This document shows, piece after piece, positions 47,495 to 59,149 of a stretch of DNA of 64,000 bases; positions within the stretch are counted from its first letter, which is position 1; the number at the start of each line of letters is the position of its first letter. Location of the stretch: assembly GCA_015680685.1 (NCBI GenBank), contig MNCI01036143.1, positions 218,724-282,723 on the forward strand, in the 5' to 3' direction. A program made the translations under genes and the position numbers. Below the pieces are notes generated by a model. The model had not been told where the DNA came from. It did not search any database and worked only from the letters and a program-made list of their open reading frames with translations. Source of the stretch: Gnetum montanum (taxonomy: Eukaryota > Streptophyta > Gnetopsida > Gnetales > Gnetaceae).

Positions 47495-48342
47495 TGATGA
47501 GTGGCGAGGTACCCCTACACTCAACCATATGAATACGAGCGTAGCATGCACGATCTGGTCGAACTCCACAGACTAAGTGCCTACACGCCTCATGGAACAC
47601 TTAAGGTTAATTATTCGTTGTCTTCCCAGAATTACTTGTAGTTGTCATGGTTGTATGGTTAAGTAAGTCTGAGATATATAATTTTTATATCTTTTCTGTT
47701 TTATCTCATATGCTAATGAGGTGAAAGGGTGAAGAGACTAATTGACTAACTCAAACTAACTAACTAAGTCTTAATTAACCTAGTGTCAGCTTCCATTTCC
47801 ACTTACCATTCACACCCTAAACCGATGCAACCTTGGTTACCAAACACTAATCGTTGCTGGGATCACCAAGCATAACACATGTGCTCAAAGTGGTCGTACT
47901 AAGGCACTTAACTAGGAGAGAAGGGTTGAGAAAGATTTAATAAATAATAAAGTAATTAAATGATAAACATTAAATAACAATAAATAAATTCCTAATTAGC
48001 CTATTCCATGCATTGTAAGATTTATCCAAGAAGTTTGTCTTTATTGCCGTACACAAACTTGTGTTCCGGTATAATATCTCCTCGAATAAAGATCCGTTCA
48101 CTTTGGAGTTCCTACTGCGGGCATATGGAAATTAATCTATCTCTGGAGGGGAAAAACTACTAGAGTTTCACTACAGTCTAACCCTAGGATGAGAAACAAG
48201 GGAGAGCCACCTCTTATTTATAGAACTGATGGCAGACCATAATATCGCGTAGGCGATATCGTGGGGGACGATGCGATATCGCGTGGGATGCGATATTGTG
48301 ATGGACACGATATAGCAACCCATGCAATATCGCATCTCATCA
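47495..48342 (-). repeat. 3' LTR of element E
   Basis: Plus-strand TGATGAGTGGCGAGGTACC... to ...GCATCTCATCA. The minus-strand start (48,240-48,342) has five to seven CGATATCG-like palindromes, e.g. GGCGATATCG and GCGATATCGCG. It abuts TACCCCCATGA, the polypurine tract read from the other strand. Confidence 0.88.
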
Positions 48343-50400
48343 TACCCCCATGACTAAATGAAAACTCATCCTTTAGTTTCTTACAAAATATTGAAACGGT
48401 ATGGGATTATTGACTCAAAATGGAACTAATGGGATGCCATGTGAAAAGATCATTATTACAAGACAACACAAAATAGGTGTTCATGACAACAAGGGTGAAC
48501 ACCTTATACATTCACATCAGGCCTTAGTTGGCAGCTGAGAAAGAGAGAGAGAGAGAAGAAGTTTGTTGCTTCGAATATCAAGATTGCACCTTTCATTGTC
48601 CACCCGTAAGTGTGCCATCGATCTTGCTCCTTGCATAGCTTCTTCAGCACTGCTCCATTCCAAGTGTTCTTTCCAGATCCAATCCATTGTTCTATGATTG
48701 CCATCTGCACACACAAAATAGTCTTATATTAGTAAGGGTAAATGAATCACAATGCAATTGATACCTTGCTCCAGTGTAAGTCCATTGGCTGAGTTGTGGT
48801 ATGGCTGATACGGACCTAGAGATATAATAATGATGACTACCGCAGGTGTAGGGGTTAGGAGAAAATTGAAAAAATTGGGCCCCATACCCCCATGACTAAT
48901 CGCAAACCTCTGGTAGCGATAGAATGGAGAAATAATAAGAACAAGAAGATGGAGAAAAAGAGACAACTAGGACATCAATGAAATGGATGTCAAGATGGAA
49001 ATGAACAAAATAAAATAGATTTCAAAAATGTTAGGGAAAAGAATTGAACTGGTGCATCAAATAGGAATGTCAATGGGTCCTCCCCAAAGCAGGCTCATGC
49101 CCTTGATGCCCTGAAAACCCCACATTCAAAGAGTTCGTAGGCTTTAAGAATGTCATTTGGAACAAGAGTTAAAGTCTTAACTGTAAGAATTTACCTAAAA
49201 GAAAATAATGCGTCAACCAAAATATACACTAATGATATAACCGACAATGAGGTGAACAATGGAGAGAAGGATGGAGAGAAGAGAATGGAATGGAATCTCA
49301 AGAACAAGGTGGTGTACAGCCCCTTGTGGAGTTAAGGATTAATGGACTTGGTAAATCTCATTCCAACTCTGACTTCAAACAAACCACATCTAGTGACTTT
49401 GCATCAATGCATTCGACCAATCCATCCACTTGAATAACAAGAATGCATCTCCAAAGAGCCACCACCATTCCGACGAAACAAAGGAGGAGAGAATGGGAAG
49501 TGAGAAGGGCCTTAGTTAGAGGGAACGTTTTTAGTTCCATAACCAGTGCTTGTAGCCTAAATGATTATTCCATCTAACTTTGAATTCTCTCTTTTTTCTT
49601 TTTTCCTTCTTTCTTTTTCTTCTCTTTTTTTTTCTTTTTTTTTGTTGTTTTATGTGTTTATGCATGAGAACCACACCATGCAAAGACTTGTTATTTTTAT
49701 TTGCTCATCTTCCCGATAATTGGGTAACATCAAAATAGTAAGAAAACTCAAGAAGAAAAACATCCAAGCACCCAAGAGAACGGCCAACACAAATGCATCA
49801 AGTTCCCTTGAAGTCACACCCTTTTCAATCCTTGAGTCCTTCCTTAGTTTGAGAAATACCTAGTCACTGATTCATTATAGGTCGTATTTAGAAAGGGACT
49901 GTACATTTCCAAGCCAAGAGAGACCATAGAAATTGGTGGATGTATGGATGAAGTGGACTCATTGCCTACCATATCAAAAAAACATACCTTAGTATTAACA
50001 TCATAACTTAAAGGTAAAAACCAAACATTAGTAACCAAATGGAAAATAGTTCACACCATCATGAAGAACACTTATTAAATGAAAAACTTGACAGGATGGA
50101 TAACAAACACACAAACACACACACAAAATGAAAAAGTATAACGATGTTGTAAAACAAAAATAAGAAAAGTTAAAGAAATTTATAAAACAAAAATGTGAAA
50201 GACAAAAATGTGTAAAACAAAAACGTGTAAGACAAAAATGTGTAAGAAAAAAATGTCCAAAACAAAAATGTGTAAGACAAAAATGTGTAAAACAAAAAGA
50301 TGTAAAACAAAAACTAAAAAGAACTGAGGGCCTCCAATGATCAGCATAGGTGCCCATCTCCCCCATGACTGAATGGAAAGGGAGAGATCCGAAATAATGA
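48343..50400 (-). other. 3' noncoding tail of element E
   Basis: Collinear in reverse with 55,850-57,844 of D. It holds three TCATGGGGG motifs on the minus strand (48345-48353, 48887-48895, 50360-50368), a pyrimidine-rich plus-strand run (49,590-49,650) and the 15-base minisatellite at 50,145-50,325. A segment at 48,517-48,714 is similar to D at 57,430-57,590, but the open frames do not correspond, so coding is doubtful. Confidence 0.7.
50145..50325 (-). repeat. 15-bp minisatellite encoding CFTHF-like units
   Basis: About ten imperfect copies of AAAACAAAAATGTGT (plus strand). On the minus strand the unit length keeps the frame and gives repeats such as FCFTHFCLTHFCFGHF. D has a shorter run (55,930-55,985) and H a decayed one (34,185-34,285). 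Confidence 0.8.
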
Positions 50401-51130
50401 GTGCCTATTTGAATTTCTCAAAAGTGTCCAACTTCTCCTGATTGATGTTCTTAGATTAAGGGGTGGAAGTTGGTGACGCTCATACTCCAATGTATCTATG
50501 CCTTCGTTGTTGGCATGAGTTGTTCCCCCAATTTGTTCTATGCATATTGGGTTGCTCTTTCGACTGGTTGTCAACCACAGGGTGTCCACTACTTGTAGGA
50601 TTGCTACATACAGGCACCTTTGTATGTTGTCCTTTGGTACACACCGGTTACATGGAAGAGATGTTGAGCATTCTTCCATGTCATCACCCTCTAAGTCACT
50701 GTATGTGATGCATGGAACCTTCCTCTTCTCAATATTTTCATAAATATTTACCCTAGATATCTCCAAGGAAAGATCATAGATCCCTAGGCATGCATCTACT
50801 ATACTTAGCCATGCCCTTCCCATTATAATTGGGAAGTCCCCTTCGTTGTTGTTAACTTCGATCACCAGGAAATCGGCTGGGTATGACCAACCACACATAG
50901 TGATAACTATGTCCTTCACCAACCCCAAGGGAATGGTGATGGACTAGTCAGCTAGCTCAAGTTGAATGTTGTTCTTCTTGAGTTGGGGCAAGTTCCAGGC
51001 TTGATACATTTCTCATGAGATTAAGTTGACTCTGGAACTTGAGTCAAGAAGAGCCTTATGTGGCTCGTTCCCAATGACATAAAAATAGATTAATGGACTT
51101 CCAAGATTAGAGAATTTCCTGAGAAGGTGA
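50401..51130 (-). pseudogene. Aspartic protease (element E), fused to 3' tail
   Basis: On the minus strand, HKALLDSSSRVNLIS replaces the DSG catalytic loop by DSS, a G-to-A change. GLVKDIVITMCGWSYPADFL and DFPIIMGRAWLSIVDACLGI match the D protease closely. The frame runs on past the usual end (SWTLLRNSN) and then, without RT, into ISPFPFSHGGDGHLC, which is translated from the post-integrase tail. This is the deletion junction. Confidence 0.85.
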
Positions 51131-53683
51131 GCTACCTTAATCCAGTCGGTTACGGTATGTGTTAGCATAACCGTATGTGTGAAGCTCTATTGTTGGACGA
51201 AAGGGAGCTCCGAAGTCTTGTATGTTGGAGGAGCGTGCATAGACTCAACCACTTGTTGTTGTGAGAGCTTGTCTAGGCTTTTGCTTCTAAAGAAAGATCT
51301 TCTCTTTTTGTGGTTTTCAAAACCAGCATCGAGTTGAATGTTCATAGCTCTCCTAGCGTTACGTTGCTACAGTTGAGTGGGGAGTTCCCCTTGCATTTTT
51401 GGAGCAAGAGGTATAGGAACTATCGGTGGAAGAGAGGCAGACGGATTTGGAGGATGGAACATATGTGGAGTGTCTCCCGGAGGAGAAGGAGTCCTTCTAA
51501 AGTACTCCCAAACTTGGTAGTGATGTTGGGGAGTTGTGTGATCCATAGAGTCACTTGGAGAAATCGGCTGCTGCACATAATAGTCATAAGGATCAAGTTG
51601 CTATTAAGGGTATTGTTGTCTTGGTGGTGATATCCCCCATGACTGTGGGTATTGCCACTACTAATGTTGTTTGATGAATTGTGGTAGAGTTCCACTTGGA
51701 TAGTACATTAATGGTTGGTGGAACTGTCTTGGGTTATCTTAAGGATAAGGTAACCTTCGGGGTGCTTACCTTTGATTAAGTCTTGGGTTGAGTGCATACA
51801 CCCCAAACTCCTGTAGATGTGAGATGATTGGATAACATCCCTTAGGATGGTCATATTGGTAGATCTCACATCCACTGTCATTGTCTATGTCAGAATCCAC
51901 AACCTCATCGGAGATAGTAATTTTTCCCTTACACTTGTTATGTGCAGGACCTGAATCTCTCTGCTTTTTCTTGTCTTTGTCACTACTTTGTTCTTCCTTA
52001 GACTCCTTTACGATTTTCAAGACAGTTTCACGTCTAGAGTCTAAGGAATCCCCCAATTGATCCACCTTAGCCGATACTTCTATTGTTAGCTTTTGAATCG
52101 GCAAGGTTTTTCTGTTCACCAACTCTTCGAGTGGTAACTCATCCTCCTCATCACAAAATCTTACTCCCTTCTTTCGAAGGGAGGGATCGTGATTATATTC
52201 TTTCTTGTTCTCTCTTTTTTGTAGTTCACCTTCTTATTTGGCTACTTGCTCCAAAAATTGATGAATTTCATGGGCTCTAAGTTCTGATAGTCTTCCTTTG
52301 GCATAAGTCCCAAGGGTTCTCCTAGTCTCATGTCTTAGCCCATCTACGATGTGACGAACTTGGTCCCGTTGTGCGTAACCATGGCCCAGGCAACGATGTA
52401 ACAATGCATAGTACTAGCCCATGGTAGCATCCAAGGGTTCATGATTACCTTGTTTCCATCCTTGGATCTGTTTACGCAAATTAGACACTCTGGAGTACGT
52501 TTGATATTTATCATTAAATAATTCTAACATCGTACTCTATCTCCTAATGATTTCCGACTCTAAGGACTAGTACCAACTCTCTGCTTCCTTGATGAGTATC
52601 TTAGGAAACAACTTTAGTTTTTGCCATGCGTTCTATGTTTTGCAAGGCATAGTCATTGTGGAATGCTTGTAAATGATGTTGCGGATAAACATTATATCCC
52701 CCCTCAAAGCGTGGGATATTTTTCATGTCTAAATGCTTGATCCAGCTATCTCTTTGATGCCTTGTCGATATTCTTACTGCCTCCATTATATCAAGCATAC
52801 TTTGGGTTGCAAGTAGGGGCTCGTCATGATCATCTCTTTCATGATGTCTATGATGTCTATGTTGTTCCCTACTTTTCCTTTGTTCATGCCCTTGTCCTCT
52901 CTCTCGACTCTCTCATCGAGGTCTCTCATTTTTTCTACCTCTATCCTCACTGTTATGCTCTTGATGGCTATGCCAAAATGTGGAAGAAGAGGGTGAGTGA
53001 TGTGATCAAGGAGAAGAAGAAGGAGAACCATCACCATCACGATGCTTCTTACCTTCTCTTCGGCTACTATGGCCCTGATCGTGATGAAGATCTAAGTGCT
53101 TGTCCTTGTCATGTGTTGTTGTTCCCTCAGTGAATAGTTGGGGTTCATGGGGATTAGAACCAAGGTCGTGTATCGTGGAGTGTAGGTTCTGATACCCCAC
53201 CTCCTCACTACCATTAGGAGGAGGAACATCATTCGATGGAGAACCTGTTATAAGTGCTTTACCATCTTCAATTTCACTTAGCACGTGCGAGACCTCTTTT
53301 CCCTTCAACAATGTATGATGGCTCTCCTACCATGAGTCCCTTAGACGTTGCACTGCTATGGGATGGTAATCCCTTATGTCATAATCTCCTGCAACGTATT
53401 CAGCATACAATTCCATCATGCTTATTTGTGCAAGAGCATGAAGAAGCATGTTAGGGACTACCTGATCTGGGGGTAACACTATGTTACCTTGCAAATCTCT
53501 CCATCGCAGCTCTTCATCTTGATGAAGGATAAAGGTAAAATCTAGTACATACTCATCGGGATGATTATATACCACTCGGTATTGTTGAGGAACTAGCAGA
53601 TTTTGGTTATGTGTTTTAGACTACCAACTGTTTCTTGTATGATCCCTAGGCGGTGTATTACTTTTGTTCGAAGAAGAAGACAT
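51131..53683 (-). pseudogene. gag: Athila-type gag (element E)
   Basis: The ATG at 53683 opens MSSSSNKSNTPPRDHT. VVYNHPDEYVLDFTFILHQD, GNIVLPPDQVVPNMLLHALA, SWYQSLESE, STMLELFNDKYQTYSRVSN and LNPRLNQR follow in the order seen in D. The possible knuckle reads CEIYQYDHPKGCY, with one cysteine changed to tyrosine. Lysine-rich KESKEEQSSDKDKKKQRDS precedes it. Frameshifts occur near 53,000 and 51,700. It would have made particles, and is the only structural gene of this element. Confidence 0.85.
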
Positions 53684-53811
53684 CTTGATTTAATTCAGTG
53701 TGCTAATTAACTATTATATAATTTTTTTTTTTTAATTAACCCTAAGGGTTCTTTTAAGCTCCCAACGATGTAAGTGATTTCCTAAGATCTACTTAGCACA
53801 CAAACACTTAG

Positions 53812-53829
53812 TCCCTGGCAATGGCACCA
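53812..53829 (-). other. Primer binding site of element E
   Basis: Minus strand TGGTGCCATTGCCAGGGA, one base from the LTR terminus; tRNA-Asp type. Confidence 0.85.
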
Positions 53830-53830
53830 A

Positions 53831-54658
53831 TGATGAGTGGCGAGGTACCCCTACACTCAACCATATGAATACGACTGTAGCACGCACGATCCGGTCGAAC
53901 TCTACAAACTAAGTGCCTACATGCCTAATGGAACACTTAAGGTTAATTATTCGTTGTCTTCCCAGACTTACTTATAGTTGTCATGGTTGTATGGTTAAGT
54001 AAGTCTGAGGTATATGATTTTTATATCTTTTCTATTTTATCTCCTATGCTAATGAGGTGAATGGTTGAAGAGACTAATTGACTAACTTTAACTAACTAAC
54101 TAAGTCTTAATTAACTTAGTGTCAGCATCCATTCCCACTTACCATTCACACCCTAAACTGATGCAACCTTGGTTACCAAATGCTAATAGTTGCTGGGATC
54201 ACCAAGCGTAACGCATGTGCTCAAAGTGGTCGTACTAAGGGACTTAACTAGGAGAGAAGGGTTGAGAAAGATCTAATAACTAATAAAGCAATTAAATGAT
54301 AAATAGTAAATAATAATAAATAAAGTCCTAATTAGACTATTCCATGCACTGTAAGGTTTATCCAAGAAGTTCGTCTTTATTATCGTACACAAACTTGTGT
54401 TTAGGTACAATGTCTGCTCCAATAAATATTCGTTCACTTTGGAGATCCTACTGCGGGCACATGGAAATTAATCTATCTCTAGAGGGGAAAAACTACCAGA
54501 GTTTCACTACAGTCTAAGCCTAGGATGAGAAATAAGGGAGAGCTACCTCTTATTTATAGAACTGATGGTAGACCACAATATCACGTACACGATACCATGG
54601 GGGACGACGCAATATCGTAGCGGACGTGATATCGCGTACATGATATCGCGGCCCATCA
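53831..54658 (-). repeat. 5' LTR of element E
   Basis: Plus-strand TGATGAGTGGCGAGG... to ...GCGGCCCATCA, collinear with 47495-48342. The minus-strand start has TGATATCGCG, GACGTGATATCGCG and CGTGATATTG-like palindromes (54,575-54,655). CTTATTTATAG near 54,548 is the promoter-like motif in reverse. Confidence 0.88.
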
Positions 54659-55800
54659 AATGCTATGTTCCCAATATAGATCAACTACAAGTTCTCCAAG
54701 ACACTCATGAGGGTCCTTGTGGGGATCATTATGCTAGAAGACAAACAACTATCAAGATCTTGCTTGCAGGATATTTTTGGCCTACATTATTTTGGGATGC
54801 CCATCAATTCATCCAATCTTGTGAGCGCTATCAACGTGATGGGGGAATGACTACTAGAATGGAGGGTCTGCAACAATGGATTCAACCTTTAAAACCCTTT
54901 GACATTTGGGAAATTGACTTTATGGGGCCCATTACACCAATGTCCAATGGAAAAGCTTATATCATAGTTGTCATTGACTACCTTACAAAATGGGTAGAAG
55001 CAAGCACCGTTAAGGACTGTACATCATCTACAGCTGCACAATTTGTTCAACAACAAGTCGTAAACAAGTTTGGTGTGCCACGTGCACTTATTTTAGACAA
55101 TGGTACATACTTCACAAGTGTAAATTTTCAGAAATTAATGCAACGCTTAGGGGTTGAGCACAAATGGACTACACCATACAACCCCTAAGTAAATGGTCAA
55201 GCTGAGGTCACCATCAGGGAGATTACAAAGATATTGACAAGAACCATTGGCAAATATAGGCAAGATTGGAGCAATAAACTAAACGATGCTCTTTAGCCAT
55301 ACCGCTCCACATGAAAACTCTCTATATGGTACTCTCCCTATGAGTTAGTGTACAGTAAATTACCAATGCTTCCTATTCAAACTGAGGTCCGTACACTATC
55401 CATGGTATGTGACCTCAAACTTGACCTTGACCTAGCACCAAAAAAATGGTTGATGACTCTTAACTTGTTAGATGATAATCAATTAGCCACTCTATCATCT
55501 AATGAATTGCACAAGGCCTTTAATAAACAACACCATGACCTAAGAATTAGGAAAGTTAAATATCAACCAAGAAATAAGGTTCTCTACTGGAATCCCACAT
55601 ATGTGCCACAATGCACCAAATTTCAAGTGCTGTGGGAAGGACTTTATGTCATTCATGCAACTTTTCCTTCAAGGGCCATGATGATATACAAACCTAAGAG
55701 CTTGGATAACAAATTGTTCGTTAGCGTCTAACAAACCAAACCTTTCCANATGGATAACAAATTGTTCGTTAGCGTCTAACAAACCAAACCTTTCCATGAG
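54659..55800 (+). pseudogene. Integrase (element D)
   Basis: Zinc-binding HEGPCGDHYARRQT...SCERYQRDG has the second cysteine of the pair changed to tyrosine (G-to-A). The core has WEIDFMGPITPM (about 54,910), ALILDNGTYF (about 55,087) and NGQAEVTIREI (about 55,193), giving the three acidic residues of the DDE triad. ELHKAFNKQHHDLRIRKVKY and VLYWNPTYVP form the C-terminal part. No chromodomain. A TAA and a few TAG stops break it. Bases 55703-55748 are repeated after the N at 55749, an assembly join. It continues the pol gene split by E. Confidence 0.88.
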
Positions 55801-57844
55801 CCTAGGACAGCTAGTACTTATACTACCTCTGTTGGAGGACAACCTTGCTAGCTATTTCAGATCTCCTCCTCCTAACTCAGTCATGGGGGAGATGGCCACC
55901 TATGCCAACCACTTTAGTCCCTCACTCCTTTTTGTATTTTTGTTTTACACATTTTTGTCTTACACATTTTTGTTTTACACATTTCTTCAAAATTTCTTGT
56001 TTCTGTTTTACACCATCGTTCATATTTTTATTATTTCTTTGTTTGGTTTCTTCATTTCCATTTATCATGCAATAAGTGCTCATGATGGTGGATTGAATTA
56101 TATCCTATCGATTGCTAATGTTTGGTTTTTACCTTTGAATTAGGGTGCTGATACTAAGGTATGGTTCTTTTCATAAAACAGGCAATGAGGCCATGTTGTT
56201 CATGCATCCATGGAATCCTATGGTCTCCTTTGGCTTGGAATTGTATAGTCCCTTTTTCTAATAAACTTGTTAACGAACAAGTGACTTGGCATTTCTCAAA
56301 CCAAGGAAGGACTCAATGGTTGACACGGGTGTGACTTCAAGGGGATTCGATGCATTTGTGCTAGCCATTCTCTTGGGTTCTTGGATGCTTTTTCTTGGGT
56401 TTTCCGCCATTCTGCCACCGATCAAATATCAAGAAGCTGAGTAAATAAAAATAAAAATAAGTCTTTACATGGTGTGGTTCTCACATTAAAAAAAAAGAAA
56501 AAGAAAAAGTGGGAATTCAAAGCACACCCCTTAGACATAATAATGTAATAAGGGCTACAAGCACTGGTTATGGCACTGGAAAGACATGTTACCCATGCCT
56601 GAAGGTTCCCTCTAACTAAGGCCCCTTCTTGCTTCTTGCTTCTCCATCTCACTCTCCTTGGAATGGTGGTGCCTCTTTGTGGAAGCATTCTTGTTGCTTC
56701 AAGAGGATGGATGGGTCAAGTGTATTGATGCGAGGTCACTGAATGTGGATTGATTTGAGTCTAGATTTGGAATGAGTTCTACTTAGTTACATTAACCATG
56801 GTATACACAAGGGAATTTACACAACCTTGCTCTTGGGATTCCATTCCATTTTCTACTCTCCATCTTTCTTTTCATTTTCCACTTCATTGCTAATTTTATG
56901 ATTAGTCCATATCTTGGTTGATGCATTGTTTTTCCTTGGTAAATTCTTGTGGGTCAGTTTTTTAACTCTTACTTTCGAATTACATTCCTAGAGCCTACAT
57001 ACTCTTTGGTTTGTGGGTTTGTTAGGGCATAAAAGGCATGAGCCTACTTTGTGGAGGACCCACTAGCATTCCTTTTTGGTGCATTTGTTAAGTTCTTTCC
57101 CTTAAACATTCTTTGCAATCAACCATTTCTCCTTTCATCCCCATCTTTAACATCCATTTTATTGTTGTTGCCATTGTTATTTTTCCCATCTTTCTTGTTC
57201 CTTATATTTTTCCATCTTATTGCTACCAAAGGTTTGCTCTTAGTCATGGGGGCCTTAGCACAAATTTTTCAATTTCTCCATTCTACTACTTGCCTAACCC
57301 CTACACCTTGGGTAGTTATTAGTAAAAAACCTCTAACCCAGTTTTTGCCATAACCACAACCTAGCCAATGTGCTTTATATTGAGGCAAGGTATCAATTGC
57401 ATTGTCGTTTACTTATCCTTGTTGATTCATGACTATGTGGTGTGTGTAGATAGTGATGACACAAACTATGGACTAGGCTTAGAAGAAGCACTTAGGATGG
57501 ACTGGAGTTGGAGTGTTTACGAAAGGAACAAGTTTGGTTACGTGGTTAGGGATAAACAATGGAAGATGCAATCTTGGTATCAGTAGTAACGTGCCTCATT
57601 CTCTTTTCTCTTTCTCTCTCTCTTCAAGCTGTTGAATGAAGGCTTGGATGTCATTTATATATAGTGTTCACCACAATGGACATGAACACTAATGCTGTAA
57701 TGTATTGTGTTGTCGATCCATTCACCAGGCACTTTAGGTCTGTCATCCCATTTCACCGTCAGTTGTCATTTAGTTAATAATCTCATACCTTCCCAATATT
57801 TTTTAAGGAACTCGATGATGAGTTTTCATTCAGTCATGGGGGTA
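55801..57844 (+). other. 3' noncoding tail of element D
   Basis: Contains TCATGGGGG at 55881-55889, 57244-57252 and 57834-57842, the last touching the 3' LTR and therefore the polypurine tract. TTTTTGTTTTACACA repeats lie at 55,930-55,985. Short open frames (e.g. 57051-57353, 57368-57586) do not correspond in frame to E. In Athila elements an env-like ORF may lie here; I see no signal peptide or membrane protein I could defend. Confidence 0.65.
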
Positions 57845-58622
57845 TGATGAGCTGTGATATCACGTACGTGATATCGCAGCCTGCCTCATTGCCTATAAAT
57901 AAGAGGTGGACGCACTTGGTTTGAGAGTTAGTCTTAGTCCCTTGCCCAAACTCTTGTCTTTTCTCCCTCTCAAAGTTAGAATTATTTTTGCATGCCCATA
58001 GTAGGAGTCATAAAGTGAACGAAACTTTATTCAAGCATTATGTACCTAAGCACACCTTGTGTATGGCAATAAAGATGAACTTTGTGATAAACCTTGTAGC
58101 ATTTAGAATAGGTTAATTAGTGTTAATTACTATTATTAAACGCTTTCCTAGTTAATTAATGATTCTCTCTCACCCTACAACTCTCTTAAGTAAGCACATA
58201 TAGTATGATCACTTTGAGCATGCGTGTAACACTTGGTAACCCAGTAACAATTAGTGTTTGGTAATCCCAGCAGTGTTGCACTGGTTTAGGATGTGTACGA
58301 CAAGTGAAAATGGATACTGGTGTTAGGATTAGTTAGAACCTAGTTAATGAGTAGTTAAATTAGGTTAGTTACTTAGTCACCTTCCAACACCCCCACCCTT
58401 ATTAGCAGTAGGACATAAAAACATATAGTATAAAAATCATATGCCTCAAGTTTACTTAACCATACAATTGTGACATACAAGTAAGCTTGAGAAGACAACG
58501 ATTAACCAACCCATCCTTGTCCCACAAAGGTGCATAGGCACTTAGTCCTTGGAATTCAACTGGATCATGCGTGGACGCTCGTATTCATATGGTTCAGCAT
58601 AGGGATACGTCACCGCTCATAA
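57845..58622 (+). repeat. 3' LTR of element D
   Basis: TGATGAGCTGTGATATCACG... to ...CCGCTCATAA (last CA changed to AA). It contains a perfect 20-base palindrome, GATATCACGTACGTGATATC (57,855-57,874), half of which is deleted in the 5' LTR. CCTATAAATAAGAGGTGG is near 57,891. Confidence 0.9.
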
Positions 58623-59149
58623 TTTATCTTAATCCGATTTTTGACAATGGTGCAATCTGGAGACAACATTGTTTAATATTTCTGCTCATAGCTAGATTTT
58701 GTAATTTATTAATTTTATGGATATTTTTGCATATGTATGCATCATTTTCTGCATATGAATTATAGCTAGTGATCTATATAATTTTTTATAATTAGAGAGT
58801 AGCCCAAACATTTTTAATTATGCAAAATTATGTACTAAAAGCTTTTGGATCACATATGGTAGACAACATTAAAATTTATGATTAATCATATGTAATATGA
58901 TAAATTTTATCCCAAAAAAAATTTTATTGTATTTAATATGATTAATTAGGATGGTATGTTAAACTATTTTTTTTTAATTTTCCCACAGCGATTAAGAAAA
59001 GGAATATAATTTAATAGTTTCATCATAAGGATATATGAATTTGTTTGAATGAAATTTAGCCCATAGGTGATTTTATGTCATTTGATTCATATTTTTCATG
59101 ATTTACATTGGTAAATATGTCTTATGGTATTTTAACCTCAAATTTAGTG
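58623..59149 (+). other. Leader of copia element K
   Basis: AT-rich sequence between the insertion point of D and the copia gag; no gene seen. Confidence 0.5.

Larger units (their letters stand above)
47495..54658 (-). mobile_element. Element E: Athila-type deletion derivative nested in D
   Basis: Minus-strand element with LTRs 53831-54658 (5') and 47495-48342 (3'), a tRNA-Asp-type primer site, gag and protease, and then, near 50,400, a direct jump to the post-integrase tail. RT, RNase H and integrase are missing: relative to D about 2.9 kb is lost. The flanks GATGG (47490-47494) and AATGC (54659-54663) are a decayed 5-bp target repeat. By eye the two LTRs differ at about 28 of the first 385 positions, so the insertion is not recent. 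With no pol of its own it must have moved using proteins of relatives such as D. Confidence 0.88.
41554..58622 (+). mobile_element. Element D: full-length Athila-type Ty3/gypsy, hosts E
   Basis: LTRs at 41554-42306 and 57845-58622, with target repeats TCTAT (41549-41553) and TTTAT (58623-58627), one C-to-T apart. Without nested element E it is about 9.9 kb. Order: primer site for tRNA-Asp, gag, protease, RT with an F-M-x-D box, RNase H, [E], integrase, a 2-kb noncoding tail and a polypurine tract. The tRNA-Asp site and the FM(D)DF-type RT box are Athila features. All frames are decayed but most domains are easy to read. Confidence 0.9.

Noticed and set aside
48504-48716. Conserved small ORF in the tail of E
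   Set aside because: D is similar in nucleotides (57,430-57,590) but its open frame is a different one and the longest E frames overlap each other, so coding is unsupported.
53254-53454. Plus-strand frames opposite the E gag
   Set aside because: Antisense shadows of a gag whose homology is clear on the minus strand.
57051-57586. Possible env-like ORF after integrase of D
   Set aside because: Hydrophobic stretches occur, but E and H do not keep the frames and no signal peptide, cleavage site or anchor can be defended.
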